A program made the position numbers and the translations under genes. A stretch of 64,000 bases of DNA from the NCBI RefSeq assembly GCF_033170385.1, contig NZ_CP126170.1, forward strand, positions 4,860,001 to 4,924,000. The letters are read 5' to 3'. The notes under the pieces are model-generated. The model ran no database searches and was not told the origin of the DNA. It saw only the letters and a program-made list of their open reading frames with translations. Position 1 is the stretch's first letter. Every line of letters begins with the position of its first letter. Below, piece by piece: positions 8,225 to 16,714 of this stretch. This DNA comes from Xanthomonas rydalmerensis (GTDB lineage Bacteria; Pseudomonadota; Gammaproteobacteria; Xanthomonadales; Xanthomonadaceae).

Positions 8225-10162
8225 ATGTCCGCCACCGCTTTCCCCGCCTCCCGTCGCGCCCATCGGGCGCTGGTCCTCGGCATCGGCCTGGCGCTCGCCG
8301 GCGCCGCGCAGGCGCAGGTGGTGCGCGCGCCCGACGTGCCGGCGCCGGAGGACACGCCCTACCCCGGCACCCTGACCTTGCAGGTGGACGCCGGCGACGT
8401 GCGCCAGGGCATCTACCGCGTGCACGAGACCATCCCGGTCAGCGCCGGGCGGCTGACCCTGCAGTACCCGCAGTGGATCCCCGGCGATCATTCGCCGAGT
8501 GGGCCGGTGGCGATGCTGGCCGGCCTCACCCTCACCGCCAACGGCAAGCCCCTGCCGTGGCGCCGCGACACCTTCGACGTGTACAGCTTCCACGTCGACG
8601 TGCCGCAGGGCGTGAGCGCGATCGACGCCAGCTTCCAGTATCTGTCGCCGCGCGACGACGGTTTCGAGATGACCGACAAGATGCTGCAGCTGGAGTGGAA
8701 CAAGGTGGCGCTGTACCCGGCCGGCCACGACACCCGCGGCATCACCGTGACGCCCAGCGTGACCCTGCCGGCCGGCTGGGAGTTCGGCACGGCGCTGGAG
8801 ACCGCCAGCCGCGACGGCGCCACCACCACCTTCAAGCCGGTGGACTTCACCACGCTGGTCGACTCGCCGATCTACGCCGGGCACTACTTCAAGCGCGTGG
8901 ACCTGACCCCGGCCGGCGGTGCGCCGGTGCATCTGGACGTGGTCGCCGACGCGCCGCGGTTCCTGGACATCAGCGCCGAGCAGCTGCAGGTGCACCGCAA
9001 CCTGCCGGTGCAGGCGATCAAGCTGTTCGGCTCGCACCACTACGCGCATTACGACTTCCTGTTCTCGCTGTCCGACGTGCTCGGCGGCAACGGCCTGGAG
9101 CACCACCAGTCCAGCGAGAACGGGCTGGGCGCCGATTACTTCAGCGCCTGGGACGAGAACGCACCCGACCGCGACCTGCTGGCGCACGAGTACACGCACT
9201 CGTGGAACGGCAAGTTCCGGCGCCCGGCCGACCTGTGGACGCCCACCTTCAACGTGCCGATGGGCGACTCGCTGCTGTGGGTGTACGAGGGCCAGACCCA
9301 ATACTGGGGCTATGTGCTGACCGCGCGCGCCGGGATGTGGACGCCGCAGCAGTTCCGCGACGCGCTGGCGATGACCGCGGCCAACTACGACCGCAACCGC
9401 GCCGGCTTCCGCTGGCGCTCGCTGGAGGACACCACCAACGATCCCACCGCCGCGCACCGCGCGCCGCTGCCCTACCGCAGCTGGCAGATGAGCGAGGACT
9501 ACTACAGCGGCGGGCAGATGGTGTGGCTGGCGGTGGATGCCAAGCTGCGTGCGATGAGCGGCGGGCGCAAGTCGCTGGACGACGTGGCCAAGGCGTTCTT
9601 CGGCGTCGACGACGGCAGCTTCGCGGTCAAGACCTATACCTTCGACGACGTCGTCGCCGCGCTCGACGGCGTGGTCCACTACGACTGGGCCGACTACATC
9701 AACCGGCGCGTGTACCAGGTGGATCCGCCGCTGCTGGAAGGCCTGCAGGCCAGCGGCTGGAAGCTGGTGTACACCGACCAGCCCAGCGCATTCGAGAAGC
9801 AGTACGACGGCCGCCACCAGTCGGCGCGGCACCGCTACAACTTCGCCTGGTCGATCGGCCTGGTGATGAACGACGACGCCAGCATCAACGACGTGCTGTG
9901 GGACGGCCCGGCGTTCAAGGCCGGGGTCAGCAGTGGCGCCACGGTGCTCGCGGTCAACGGCCAGGACTACTCCCGCGACACGCTCAAGCAGGCCATCGCC
10001 GACGCCAAGGGCGGCAGCGCGCCGATCGTGCTGACGCTCAAGTACCAGGGCGGCGTGCGCGACGTGCCGGTGAACTATCACGACGGCCTGCAGTATCCGC
10101 ACCTGGTGCGGGTCGAGGGCACGCCGGACTACCTGAGCAAGATCATCGCCGCACGGCGCTGA
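8225..10162 (+). CDS. M61 family metallopeptidase with PDZ domain (glycyl aminopeptidase type)
   Basis: A 645-residue exported protein. A signal peptide covers about residues 1-25 (ending AGAAQAQ). A peptidase M61 N-terminal domain follows, then the catalytic domain with zinc motif HEYTH in LAHEYTHSWNGKFRRP (around residue 320) and the downstream glutamate in LLWVYEGQTQYWG. A PDZ domain is near the C-terminus (about 550-620; WDGPAFKAGVSSGATVLAVNG). The family cleaves N-terminal small residues from peptides in the periplasm. The ATG at 8225 is chosen because the signal peptide starts there. Confidence 0.93.
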   Translation: MSATAFPASRRAHRALVLGIGLALAGAAQAQVVRAPDVPAPEDTPYPGTLTLQVDAGDVRQGIYRVHETIPVSAGRLTLQYPQWIPGDHSPSGPVAMLAGLTLTANGKPLPWRRDTFDVYSFHVDVPQGVSAIDASFQYLSPRDDGFEMTDKMLQLEWNKVALYPAGHDTRGITVTPSVTLPAGWEFGTALETASRDGATTTFKPVDFTTLVDSPIYAGHYFKRVDLTPAGGAPVHLDVVADAPRFLDISAEQLQVHRNLPVQAIKLFGSHHYAHYDFLFSLSDVLGGNGLEHHQSSENGLGADYFSAWDENAPDRDLLAHEYTHSWNGKFRRPADLWTPTFNVPMGDSLLWVYEGQTQYWGYVLTARAGMWTPQQFRDALAMTAANYDRNRAGFRWRSLEDTTNDPTAAHRAPLPYRSWQMSEDYYSGGQMVWLAVDAKLRAMSGGRKSLDDVAKAFFGVDDGSFAVKTYTFDDVVAALDGVVHYDWADYINRRVYQVDPPLLEGLQASGWKLVYTDQPSAFEKQYDGRHQSARHRYNFAWSIGLVMNDDASINDVLWDGPAFKAGVSSGATVLAVNGQDYSRDTLKQAIADAKGGSAPIVLTLKYQGGVRDVPVNYHDGLQYPHLVRVEGTPDYLSKIIAARR

Positions 10163-10281
10163 GCACGCGCTCGCCGCCGCTGCTGGCAATACAGCGGCGG
10201 CAGGTGCGCGAGGTGACACCGTCACACGCCGCACGCGGACGCTGGCGACAATGGCAGGCGTAATTTCCGTCCTGCCCCGGC

Positions 10282-11022
10282 ATGCCTGCGATCGAGTTGC
10301 TGACCATCAATGCGCACATGGGCTTCAGCGTGCTGAAGCGGCGCTTCATGCTGCCGGAGTTGCGCGCGGCGATCCGTGCCCTGCCCGCGGACCTGGTGTT
10401 CCTGCAGGAGGTGCTGGGCGAGCATCAGGTGCATGCTGGCCGCCACGCCGACTGGCCGGCGCAGAGCCAGTACGAATTCCTCGCCGATACGCTGTGGCCG
10501 CAGTTCGCCTACGGCCGCAATGCGGTGTATCCGCACGGGCACCACGGCAACGCGCTGCTGTCGCGCTTCCCGATCGCCTCCTTCGTCAACCGCGATGTCT
10601 CCATCGCCGGCCACGAGCACCGCGGGCTGCTGCATGCAGTGCTGGAAATCCCCGGGCATGCCGTGGCGCTGCATGCGATCTGCGTGCACCTGGGCCTGCG
10701 CGAGGCGCACCGGCGGCGGCAGATCGGCCTGCTCGGCGCGCTGATCGCCGAACTGCCAGCACAGGCGCCGCTGATCGTCGCCGGCGACTTCAACGACTGG
10801 CGCCAGCGCGGGCATCCGCTGCTGCAGCGGCATGGCCTGACCGAGGCCTTCGCGCACCTGCACGGACGCGTGGCGCGCAGCTTCCCGGCGCGTTGGCCGC
10901 TGCTGCCGCTGGACCGCATCTACCTGCGCAATGTGCGCATCGAGGCCGCGCGGGTGCTGACCGGCCGCCCGTGGTCGCACCTGTCCGACCACGCCCCACT
11001 GCATGCCAGGATCGTGCTGTGA
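10282..11022 (+). CDS. ybhP: Endonuclease/exonuclease/phosphatase family protein, YbhP-like
   Basis: A 246-residue EEP-fold protein. The metal and phosphate-binding residues are visible in order: N10 in LLTINAHMG, E45 in FLQEVLG, the central H in CVHLGLREA, GDFNDW near 170 and SDHAPLHA at the C-terminus. The substrate may be a phospholipid or nucleic acid and is not known. Its stop overlaps the GTG start of the next gene (GTGA), and the order EEP protein, ClsB, YbhN repeats the E. coli ybhP-ybhO-ybhN arrangement. Together they suggest a role in cardiolipin metabolism. Confidence 0.88.
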   Translation: MPAIELLTINAHMGFSVLKRRFMLPELRAAIRALPADLVFLQEVLGEHQVHAGRHADWPAQSQYEFLADTLWPQFAYGRNAVYPHGHHGNALLSRFPIASFVNRDVSIAGHEHRGLLHAVLEIPGHAVALHAICVHLGLREAHRRRQIGLLGALIAELPAQAPLIVAGDFNDWRQRGHPLLQRHGLTEAFAHLHGRVARSFPARWPLLPLDRIYLRNVRIEAARVLTGRPWSHLSDHAPLHARIVL

Positions 11023-12224
11023 ACCGCGCGGCGAACCGCGACACGTGCTGGCGCCAGGGCCACCGCCTGCAGTTGCTGGAGAACGGCGATGCGTATTTCC
11101 CGCGCGCCTTCGCCGCGATCGACGCGGCCCGGCGCGAGGTGTTGCTGGAGACCTTCATCTGGTTCGAGGACAAGGTCGGCCTGGCGCTGAAGGACCACCT
11201 GGTCGCCGCCGCACGCCGCGGCGTGCGCGTGCACCTGCTGGTGGACGCGTTCGGCTCGCCGGATCTCTCGCCCGGGTTCGTGCGCGAACTGACCGAAGCC
11301 GGCGCCGAGCTGCGCCTGTTCGACCATCAGCCGACCCTGCTCGGCGTGCGCCTGAATGTGTTCCGGCGCATGCACCGCAAGCTGCTGGTGGTGGACGGGC
11401 GGATCGGCATGATCGGCGGCATCAACTGGTCGGCCGATCACCTGGCCGATTTCGGACCGGAGGCCAAGCAGGACTACGCGGTGGAGGTGCACGGCCCGGT
11501 GGTGGCGGACATGGTCGCGTTCGTGCGCCGGACCCAGGACACGCACGGCACCGGCGCGGGCTGGGTGCCGCAGGCGCAGGTCGATGTGCCGCCCGCTGGC
11601 GAGGCCGAAGTGTGCTTCCTGCCGCGCGACAATGCCGGCCGCTCGCGCAGCATCGAGCGCGCCTACCGGCAGGCGTTCCGCGGCGCCCGGCAGGAGATCG
11701 TGGTCGCCAATGCGTACTTCTTCCCCGGCTACGGCTTCCTGCGCGACCTGTGCGCCGCCGCGCGCCGCGGGGTGGCGGTGAAGCTGATCTTCCAGGGACA
11801 ACCGGACACGCCGCTGGCGCTGTTCGCCGCACGCGCGCTGTACCGGCATCTGGTCGACGCCGGCGTGCAGATCTTCGAATACTGCGAGCGCCCGTTCCAC
11901 GGCAAGGTCGCGGTGATCGACGGCCACTGGAGCACGGTGGGATCGAGCAACCTGGATCCGCTGAGCCTGGCGCTGAACCTGGAAGCCAACCTGGTGATCC
12001 GCGACGCCACCTTTGCGCGCGACCTGCATGGGCGCCTGCAGCGGCTGATGCAGCGGCATTGCCGGCAAGTCGTGCCGGCACAGGTACCGCGCGGGCGCTT
12101 CTGGCAACCGCTGCTGCGGCCGCTGCTGTTCCACGTGCTGCGCAACGTGCCGCAGTGGGCCAGCCGCTTGCCGGCACGCACGCCGCGCACCGCGGTGCTG
12201 CGACGCAATCGGCACGCACCATGA
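11019..12224 (+). CDS. clsB: Cardiolipin synthase B
   Basis: A 401-residue phospholipase-D superfamily protein that makes cardiolipin. It has two HKD motifs: HRKLLVVDGRIGMIGG (about residue 120) and HGKVAVIDGHWSTVGSSNLD (about 295). It lacks the two N-terminal membrane segments of ClsA, which fits the ClsB/YbhO class. The start is GTG at 11019, overlapping the ybhP stop by 4 bp; its own stop overlaps the ATG of ybhN (ATGA). All three genes are therefore translationally coupled. A second cardiolipin synthase of the ClsA type is encoded at 19947-21365. Confidence 0.93.
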   Translation: MNRAANRDTCWRQGHRLQLLENGDAYFPRAFAAIDAARREVLLETFIWFEDKVGLALKDHLVAAARRGVRVHLLVDAFGSPDLSPGFVRELTEAGAELRLFDHQPTLLGVRLNVFRRMHRKLLVVDGRIGMIGGINWSADHLADFGPEAKQDYAVEVHGPVVADMVAFVRRTQDTHGTGAGWVPQAQVDVPPAGEAEVCFLPRDNAGRSRSIERAYRQAFRGARQEIVVANAYFFPGYGFLRDLCAAARRGVAVKLIFQGQPDTPLALFAARALYRHLVDAGVQIFEYCERPFHGKVAVIDGHWSTVGSSNLDPLSLALNLEANLVIRDATFARDLHGRLQRLMQRHCRQVVPAQVPRGRFWQPLLRPLLFHVLRNVPQWASRLPARTPRTAVLRRNRHAP

Positions 12225-13183
12225 GCCGTGCGCGTCCGCGCTGGCGCATGCTGCGCCGCTTCGCCTATCTGGCCTTCCTGGTGCTGGTGACGGTATTGCT
12301 GGTCCGCGCGGCGCGCACCGTGGACTGGGCGCAAGTCGGCACCACCCTGGCCGGCTACGGTACCGGCACCCTGGCCGCCGCGGCCGGACTGAGCCTGGCC
12401 AGCTACCTGCTGTACGGCGGCTACGACCTGGCCGCGCGTCGCTACGCGGCGCATGCGGTGGCGACGCCGCGGGTCATGGCGATCGCAGACATCGCCTACG
12501 CCTTCAGCCTGAACATCGGTGCGCTGATCGGCGGCACCGCGATCCGCTACCGCCTGTACGGCCGCGCCGGGTTGGGCCTGGCGACGATCAGTCGCGTCAT
12601 CGGCTTCGCCATCGCCACCAACTGGATGGGCTATCTGCTGCTGACTGGTGTGCTGCTAGTCAGTGGCCGCCTGCGCATGCCAGCGCAGTGGTCACTGAGT
12701 GGTGCGGCGCTGCCGTGGATCGGCGCGGCGATGCTGGCCGCGGTGCTGGCGTATCTGATCGGCTGCCAGCGTGCGCATGGCCACACCCTGCAGGTGCGCG
12801 GCCATGTCCTGCACCTGCCGCCGTTGCCGCTGGCCCTGCTGCAACTCGGTCTGGGCACCGGCAACTGGGCGCTGATGGGCGCCCTGCTGTACGTGCTGAT
12901 GCCGGCCGGCGTCGGCTATACCTCGGTGCTCGGCGCACTGCTGGCGGCGGCCGTGGCCACCGCCATCGCGCATGTGCCGGCCGGTATCGGCGTGCTGGAA
13001 GCGGTGGTGCTGCCGCTGCTGGGGTCGCAGGCGCCGCAAGCGGAACTGCTGGCGGCGTTGCTGGCCTACCGCGCCTTCTACTACCTCGGCCCGTTGCTGC
13101 TCGCCTGTGCCGGCTATGCGGTGCTGGAGGCGCGGCGCCGGCGCGGCGCTCAGGCGCCACCACACGCAGCGGGCACCGACTGA
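12221..13183 (+). CDS. ybhN: YbhN family integral membrane protein (lysylphosphatidylglycerol synthase TM-like)
   Basis: A 320-residue inner-membrane protein with about eight hydrophobic segments and the GALIGGTAIRYRLYGRAGL signature near residue 100, followed by IGFAIATNWMGY. This is the flippase-like domain of the LPG_synthase_TM/UPF0104 family. The C-terminal AHVPAGIGVLEAVVL is also typical. It is coupled to clsB by an ATGA overlap, so a role in phospholipid transport or supply linked to cardiolipin is likely but unproven. Confidence 0.9.
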   Translation: MSRARPRWRMLRRFAYLAFLVLVTVLLVRAARTVDWAQVGTTLAGYGTGTLAAAAGLSLASYLLYGGYDLAARRYAAHAVATPRVMAIADIAYAFSLNIGALIGGTAIRYRLYGRAGLGLATISRVIGFAIATNWMGYLLLTGVLLVSGRLRMPAQWSLSGAALPWIGAAMLAAVLAYLIGCQRAHGHTLQVRGHVLHLPPLPLALLQLGLGTGNWALMGALLYVLMPAGVGYTSVLGALLAAAVATAIAHVPAGIGVLEAVVLPLLGSQAPQAELLAALLAYRAFYYLGPLLLACAGYAVLEARRRRGAQAPPHAAGTD

Positions 13184-13202
13184 CACGGCTGCGGCCAATC
13201 GC

Positions 13203-13370
13203 GTTAGCGGCGGCCCCGGCGAGCTGAAGGCGATCGCGCAGTTCCTTCTCGACTGTGCCGCGGAGATGGAGCGCGTGGGTGCCGATTACGATCATCTGCA
13301 CCTTTCCGACCACATCGCGCAGTTCGAGACTGCACCGCAGTTCGTGGTGGCTGCCGCGACGTTGGGATGA
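13203..13370 (+). pseudogene. Fragment of a small protein gene, possibly immunity-protein-like
   Basis: An open stretch ending in TGA at 13368-13370 encodes 55 residues with the segment GELKAIAQFLLDCAAEMERV followed by DHLHLSDH. This looks like the C-terminal part of a small globular protein. There is no start codon with a ribosome-binding site in the right place, and the frame continues upstream only into the end of ybhN in another frame. It reminds me of Imm32-like immunity proteins, but that is an impression. A 5'-truncated relic is the simplest reading. Confidence 0.4.
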
Positions 13371-13445
13371 TGCAGTCCGCGCCGGAGCGGTCGGCGGGCG
13401 ACCTGCGCACCACGCCGCCCCCCGGCATACCACCATCGCCGCGGC

Positions 13446-15647
13446 CTACAGCACCGTCAGATTGGCGTACGCCATCACCAGCCACTTGGCGCCGGCCTCG
13501 TCGAACTGCACCTGCACGCGGGCGTGGGCGCCGCTGCCTTCGTAGTCGATGACCACGCCGCCGCCGAACTTGGGATGCTGCACGTTGGCACCGAGCTTGA
13601 CCGCCGGCGCCTCGATCACGCCATGCCCCATGCTGCGCGGCGCGCCCAGCGATGCGCTGCGCGAGACCTGCACCTTCGGCCGTACTTCGTGCAGCAGCTC
13701 GCGCGGGATCTCGCGCAGGAAGCGCGAGGGCACGTTGTAGTTGTCCTGGCCGTGGATGCGCCGCGATTCGGCATAGCTCAGCACCAGCTTGTGGCGGGCG
13801 CGGGTGATGCCGACGTAGGCCAGGCGCCGCTCTTCCTCCAGGCGCCCGCTCTCTTCCAGCGAACGCGCACTGGGGAACAGGCCGTCTTCCATGCCGGCCA
13901 GGAACACGATCGGGAATTCCAGGCCCTTGGCCGAGTGCAGGGTCATCAGCTGCACGCCCTCCTCGCCGGCCTGGGCCTGGCCTTCGCCGGCCTCCAGCGA
14001 GGCGTAGGCCAGGAACGCGACCAGTTCGGTCATCGCCTGGCGGCCTTCGTCGGCGTCCTCGTCGCCGTCGGCGCGGACGAAGCGCGAGGCCACCGACACC
14101 AGTTCGTCGAGGTTGTCGGTGCGCGATTCCGAATCCAGCCCGCCGCGGCTCTCCTTGCTCCAGTGCTCGCGCAGGGTGGAGCGCGCCAGCACCTGGTCGA
14201 TCTGCTCGGGCAGCGGTAGCCCTGCCACTTCCGCGGCCAGTTGCTCGATCAGGCCCAGGAACTGGCCCAGCGCGTTGCGCGCGCGTGCGGCCAGTTCGCC
14301 GCCCTGCTGCGCGGCCTGTTGCGCCGCCGCCCACAGCGACAGCGACTGCGCGCGCGCCAGCCGCCGCACCTCGTCGAGCGTGCGATCGCCGATGCCGCGC
14401 GCCGGCGTGTTCACCGCGCGCTCGAACGCCGCATCGTCGGCACGGTTGGCGACCAGGCGCAGGTAGGCCAGGGTGTCCTTGATTTCGGCGCGCTCGAAGA
14501 AGCGCATGCCGCCATAGACGCGGTACGGCACCTGTTCGGCGATCAGCGCCTCTTCGAACGCGCGCGACTGCGCGTTGCTGCGGTAGAGCACCGCCGCCTC
14601 GCTGTAGCTGCCGCCGTCGCGTACCCACTGGCGCACGCGCTCGACCACGTAACGCGCCTCGTCCACCTCGTTGTAGGCCGCGTACAGGTCGATCGGCTCG
14701 CCATCGCCCGAATCGGTCCACAGCTGCTTGCCGATGCGGTCGGGGTTGTGCGCGATCACCGCGTTAGCGGCGTTGAGGATGTTGGCGCTGGAGCGGTAGT
14801 TCTGCTCCAGGCGGATGGTCTGCGCGCTCGGGAAATCGGTGAGGAAGCGCTGCACGTTCTCGACCTTGGCCCCGCGCCAGCCATAGATCGCCTGGTCGTC
14901 GTCGCCGACCACGAACACGTGGCCGCTGTCGCCGGCGAGCACGCGCACGAACGCGTACTGGATGGCGTTGGTGTCCTGGAACTCGTCGACCAGGATCTCG
15001 CCGAAGCGGGCGCGGTAGTGCGCCAGCAGCGCCGGGGTGTCGCGCAGCAGTTCGTGCGCGCGCAGCAGCAGTTCGGCGAAGTCGACCAGGCCGGCGCGGT
15101 CGCAGCGCTCCTGGTACAGCGCATAGGCGCTGCGCAGGGTGGTGACCCACTCGTCGCGCGGCTCCGGCTGGATGTGCTGGGCGCGGCGGCCCTCGTCCTT
15201 CTGCTGGTTGATCCACCACACGATCTGCTTGGGCGGGAACTTGCCCTCGTCCAGCTCCAGCTGCTGCACCACGCGCTTGACCAGCCGCAGCTGGTCATCC
15301 GAATCGAGCACCTGGAAGCTCTCGGGCAGCTTCGCGTCCTGCCAGTGCAGGCGCAGCAGCCGGTGCGCCAGGCCGTGGAAGGTGCCGATCCACATGCCGC
15401 GGCTGCCGTTGCGCAATTGCAGGTCGGTGCGCTGGCGCATCTCGCCGGCCGCTTTGTTGGTGAAGGTGACCGCAAAGATGCCGTGCACCGGCACGCGCTG
15501 GACTTCGTTGAGCCAGGCGATGCGGTGAATGAGCACGCGCGTCTTGCCGGACCCGGCGCCGGCCAGGACCAGGTAATGGCCGGGCGGTGCGGAAACGGCC
15601 TCGCGCTGGGCGGGGTTCAGATCGTCGAGCAAATGAGAGACATCCAC
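13446..15647 (-). CDS. uvrD: DNA helicase II UvrD
   Basis: A 733-residue superfamily 1A helicase working 3'-5' in nucleotide excision and mismatch repair. Motifs in order: Q-motif LNPAQREAV (residue 10), Walker A AGAGSGKTR (about 30), motif Ib, Walker B DEFQDTN (about 220), GDDDQAIYGWRGA (about 250), QNYRS, motif V LMTLHSAKGLEF and motif VI YVGITRARHKL. The C-terminal Tudor-like tail is present (GANVQHPKFGGGVV). The start is GTG at 15645-15647, which gives the conserved MDVSHLLDDLN N-terminus. It is a single gene with no operon partners. Confidence 0.97.
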   Translation of the reverse strand: MDVSHLLDDLNPAQREAVSAPPGHYLVLAGAGSGKTRVLIHRIAWLNEVQRVPVHGIFAVTFTNKAAGEMRQRTDLQLRNGSRGMWIGTFHGLAHRLLRLHWQDAKLPESFQVLDSDDQLRLVKRVVQQLELDEGKFPPKQIVWWINQQKDEGRRAQHIQPEPRDEWVTTLRSAYALYQERCDRAGLVDFAELLLRAHELLRDTPALLAHYRARFGEILVDEFQDTNAIQYAFVRVLAGDSGHVFVVGDDDQAIYGWRGAKVENVQRFLTDFPSAQTIRLEQNYRSSANILNAANAVIAHNPDRIGKQLWTDSGDGEPIDLYAAYNEVDEARYVVERVRQWVRDGGSYSEAAVLYRSNAQSRAFEEALIAEQVPYRVYGGMRFFERAEIKDTLAYLRLVANRADDAAFERAVNTPARGIGDRTLDEVRRLARAQSLSLWAAAQQAAQQGGELAARARNALGQFLGLIEQLAAEVAGLPLPEQIDQVLARSTLREHWSKESRGGLDSESRTDNLDELVSVASRFVRADGDEDADEGRQAMTELVAFLAYASLEAGEGQAQAGEEGVQLMTLHSAKGLEFPIVFLAGMEDGLFPSARSLEESGRLEEERRLAYVGITRARHKLVLSYAESRRIHGQDNYNVPSRFLREIPRELLHEVRPKVQVSRSASLGAPRSMGHGVIEAPAVKLGANVQHPKFGGGVVIDYEGSGAHARVQVQFDEAGAKWLVMAYANLTVL

Positions 15648-15717
15648 CCGCGCATTTTAGCCGGTGCGGCGGCGCAGCGGCTGCGACAGCGCGCGCCGAT
15701 CGGCGTGCGGCATCGCC

Positions 15718-16599
15718 TCAGTCGGCGCGGAACAGCCGATCGGCGAGGAAATCCACGAACACGCGCAGCTTCGGCGACAGCTGCCGGCTCGAGGGCCACA
15801 CCACGAAGAACGCGCCCCCGTCGGCCAGGTGCGCGTCCAGGACCGACTGCAGGCGGCCGTCGGCCAGTGCATCTTGCGCAAGGAACGCCGGCATGCAGGC
15901 GATGCCCATGCCGGCGATCGCCGCCGCGCGCACCGCTTCCATGTTGTTGCAGGTGAGCACCGCCGGCGGCAGCGGCGCCGGTTCCGCCAGCGGCCAGTCC
16001 TGCGGCTTGCCGGTGCCGGGAACGCGGAACAGCACGCCGTCGTGCGCGGCCAGCTGCGCCGGGGTCTGCGGTACGCCGCGGCGGCGCAGGTAGTCCGGCG
16101 CGGCGCACAGACAGAAACGGAACGGCCCCAGGCGCCGCGCCAGCAGCCGCGAGTCGGCCTGCACGCCGCTGCGGATCACCGCGTCCAGGCCGTGTTCGAG
16201 CAGGTCGACCACGCGGTCGTCGAACGCCAGGTCCAGTTCCACGTCCGGATAGCGCTGGCGGAACTCGGGCAGCAGCGGCACCAGGAAGCGGTAGCCGATC
16301 GTCGGCAGGCCGACCCGCAGCCGCCCGCGCGGCGCCTGCCGGGTCTGCGCCAGCGCGTCCTCGGCCTCGCGCAGGTCGGCCAGTACGCGCTGGCAATGCT
16401 CCAGGAACAGCGCGCCCTCGGCGGTCAACGCGATGCGCCGGGTGGTCCGCTGCAGCAGGCGCACGCCGAGCTCGCGCTCCAGCGCGGCCACGCTCTTGCC
16501 CACCGCCGAGGCCGAGATGCCGAGCACGCGGCCGGCGCCGACGAAACTGCGCTGTTCGGCGGTGCGGACGAAGGCAACGATGCCGGTGAGGCGATCCAT
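15718..16599 (-). CDS. LysR family transcriptional regulator
   Basis: A 293-residue LTTR. The N-terminal winged helix-turn-helix covers about residues 1-60 (RSFVGAGRVLGISASAVGKSVAALE), and the effector-binding domain about 90-290. It is of the CrgA/DhcR-like subgroup that often controls a divergent transporter. It diverges from the MFS gene at 16715 across a 115-bp gap, so it probably regulates that gene and itself. The ligand is unknown. Confidence 0.93.
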   Translation of the reverse strand: MDRLTGIVAFVRTAEQRSFVGAGRVLGISASAVGKSVAALERELGVRLLQRTTRRIALTAEGALFLEHCQRVLADLREAEDALAQTRQAPRGRLRVGLPTIGYRFLVPLLPEFRQRYPDVELDLAFDDRVVDLLEHGLDAVIRSGVQADSRLLARRLGPFRFCLCAAPDYLRRRGVPQTPAQLAAHDGVLFRVPGTGKPQDWPLAEPAPLPPAVLTCNNMEAVRAAAIAGMGIACMPAFLAQDALADGRLQSVLDAHLADGGAFFVVWPSSRQLSPKLRVFVDFLADRLFRAD

Positions 16600-16714
16600 G
16601 CCGGGATATTAGAGCGTTCCATTCCGCAAAGCGCGGAGGACTGCGGCCTTTTTCGCGGATTGCCGCCTCGGTATCTCTAGTGGCGTCCCGATCTCCGCCG
16701 CAAGAGTCGCTCCG

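Noticed and set aside
8008..10263. 751-residue frame overlapping the M61 peptidase
   Set aside because: Frame-shifted shadow; the real frame has a signal peptide and the HExxH site.
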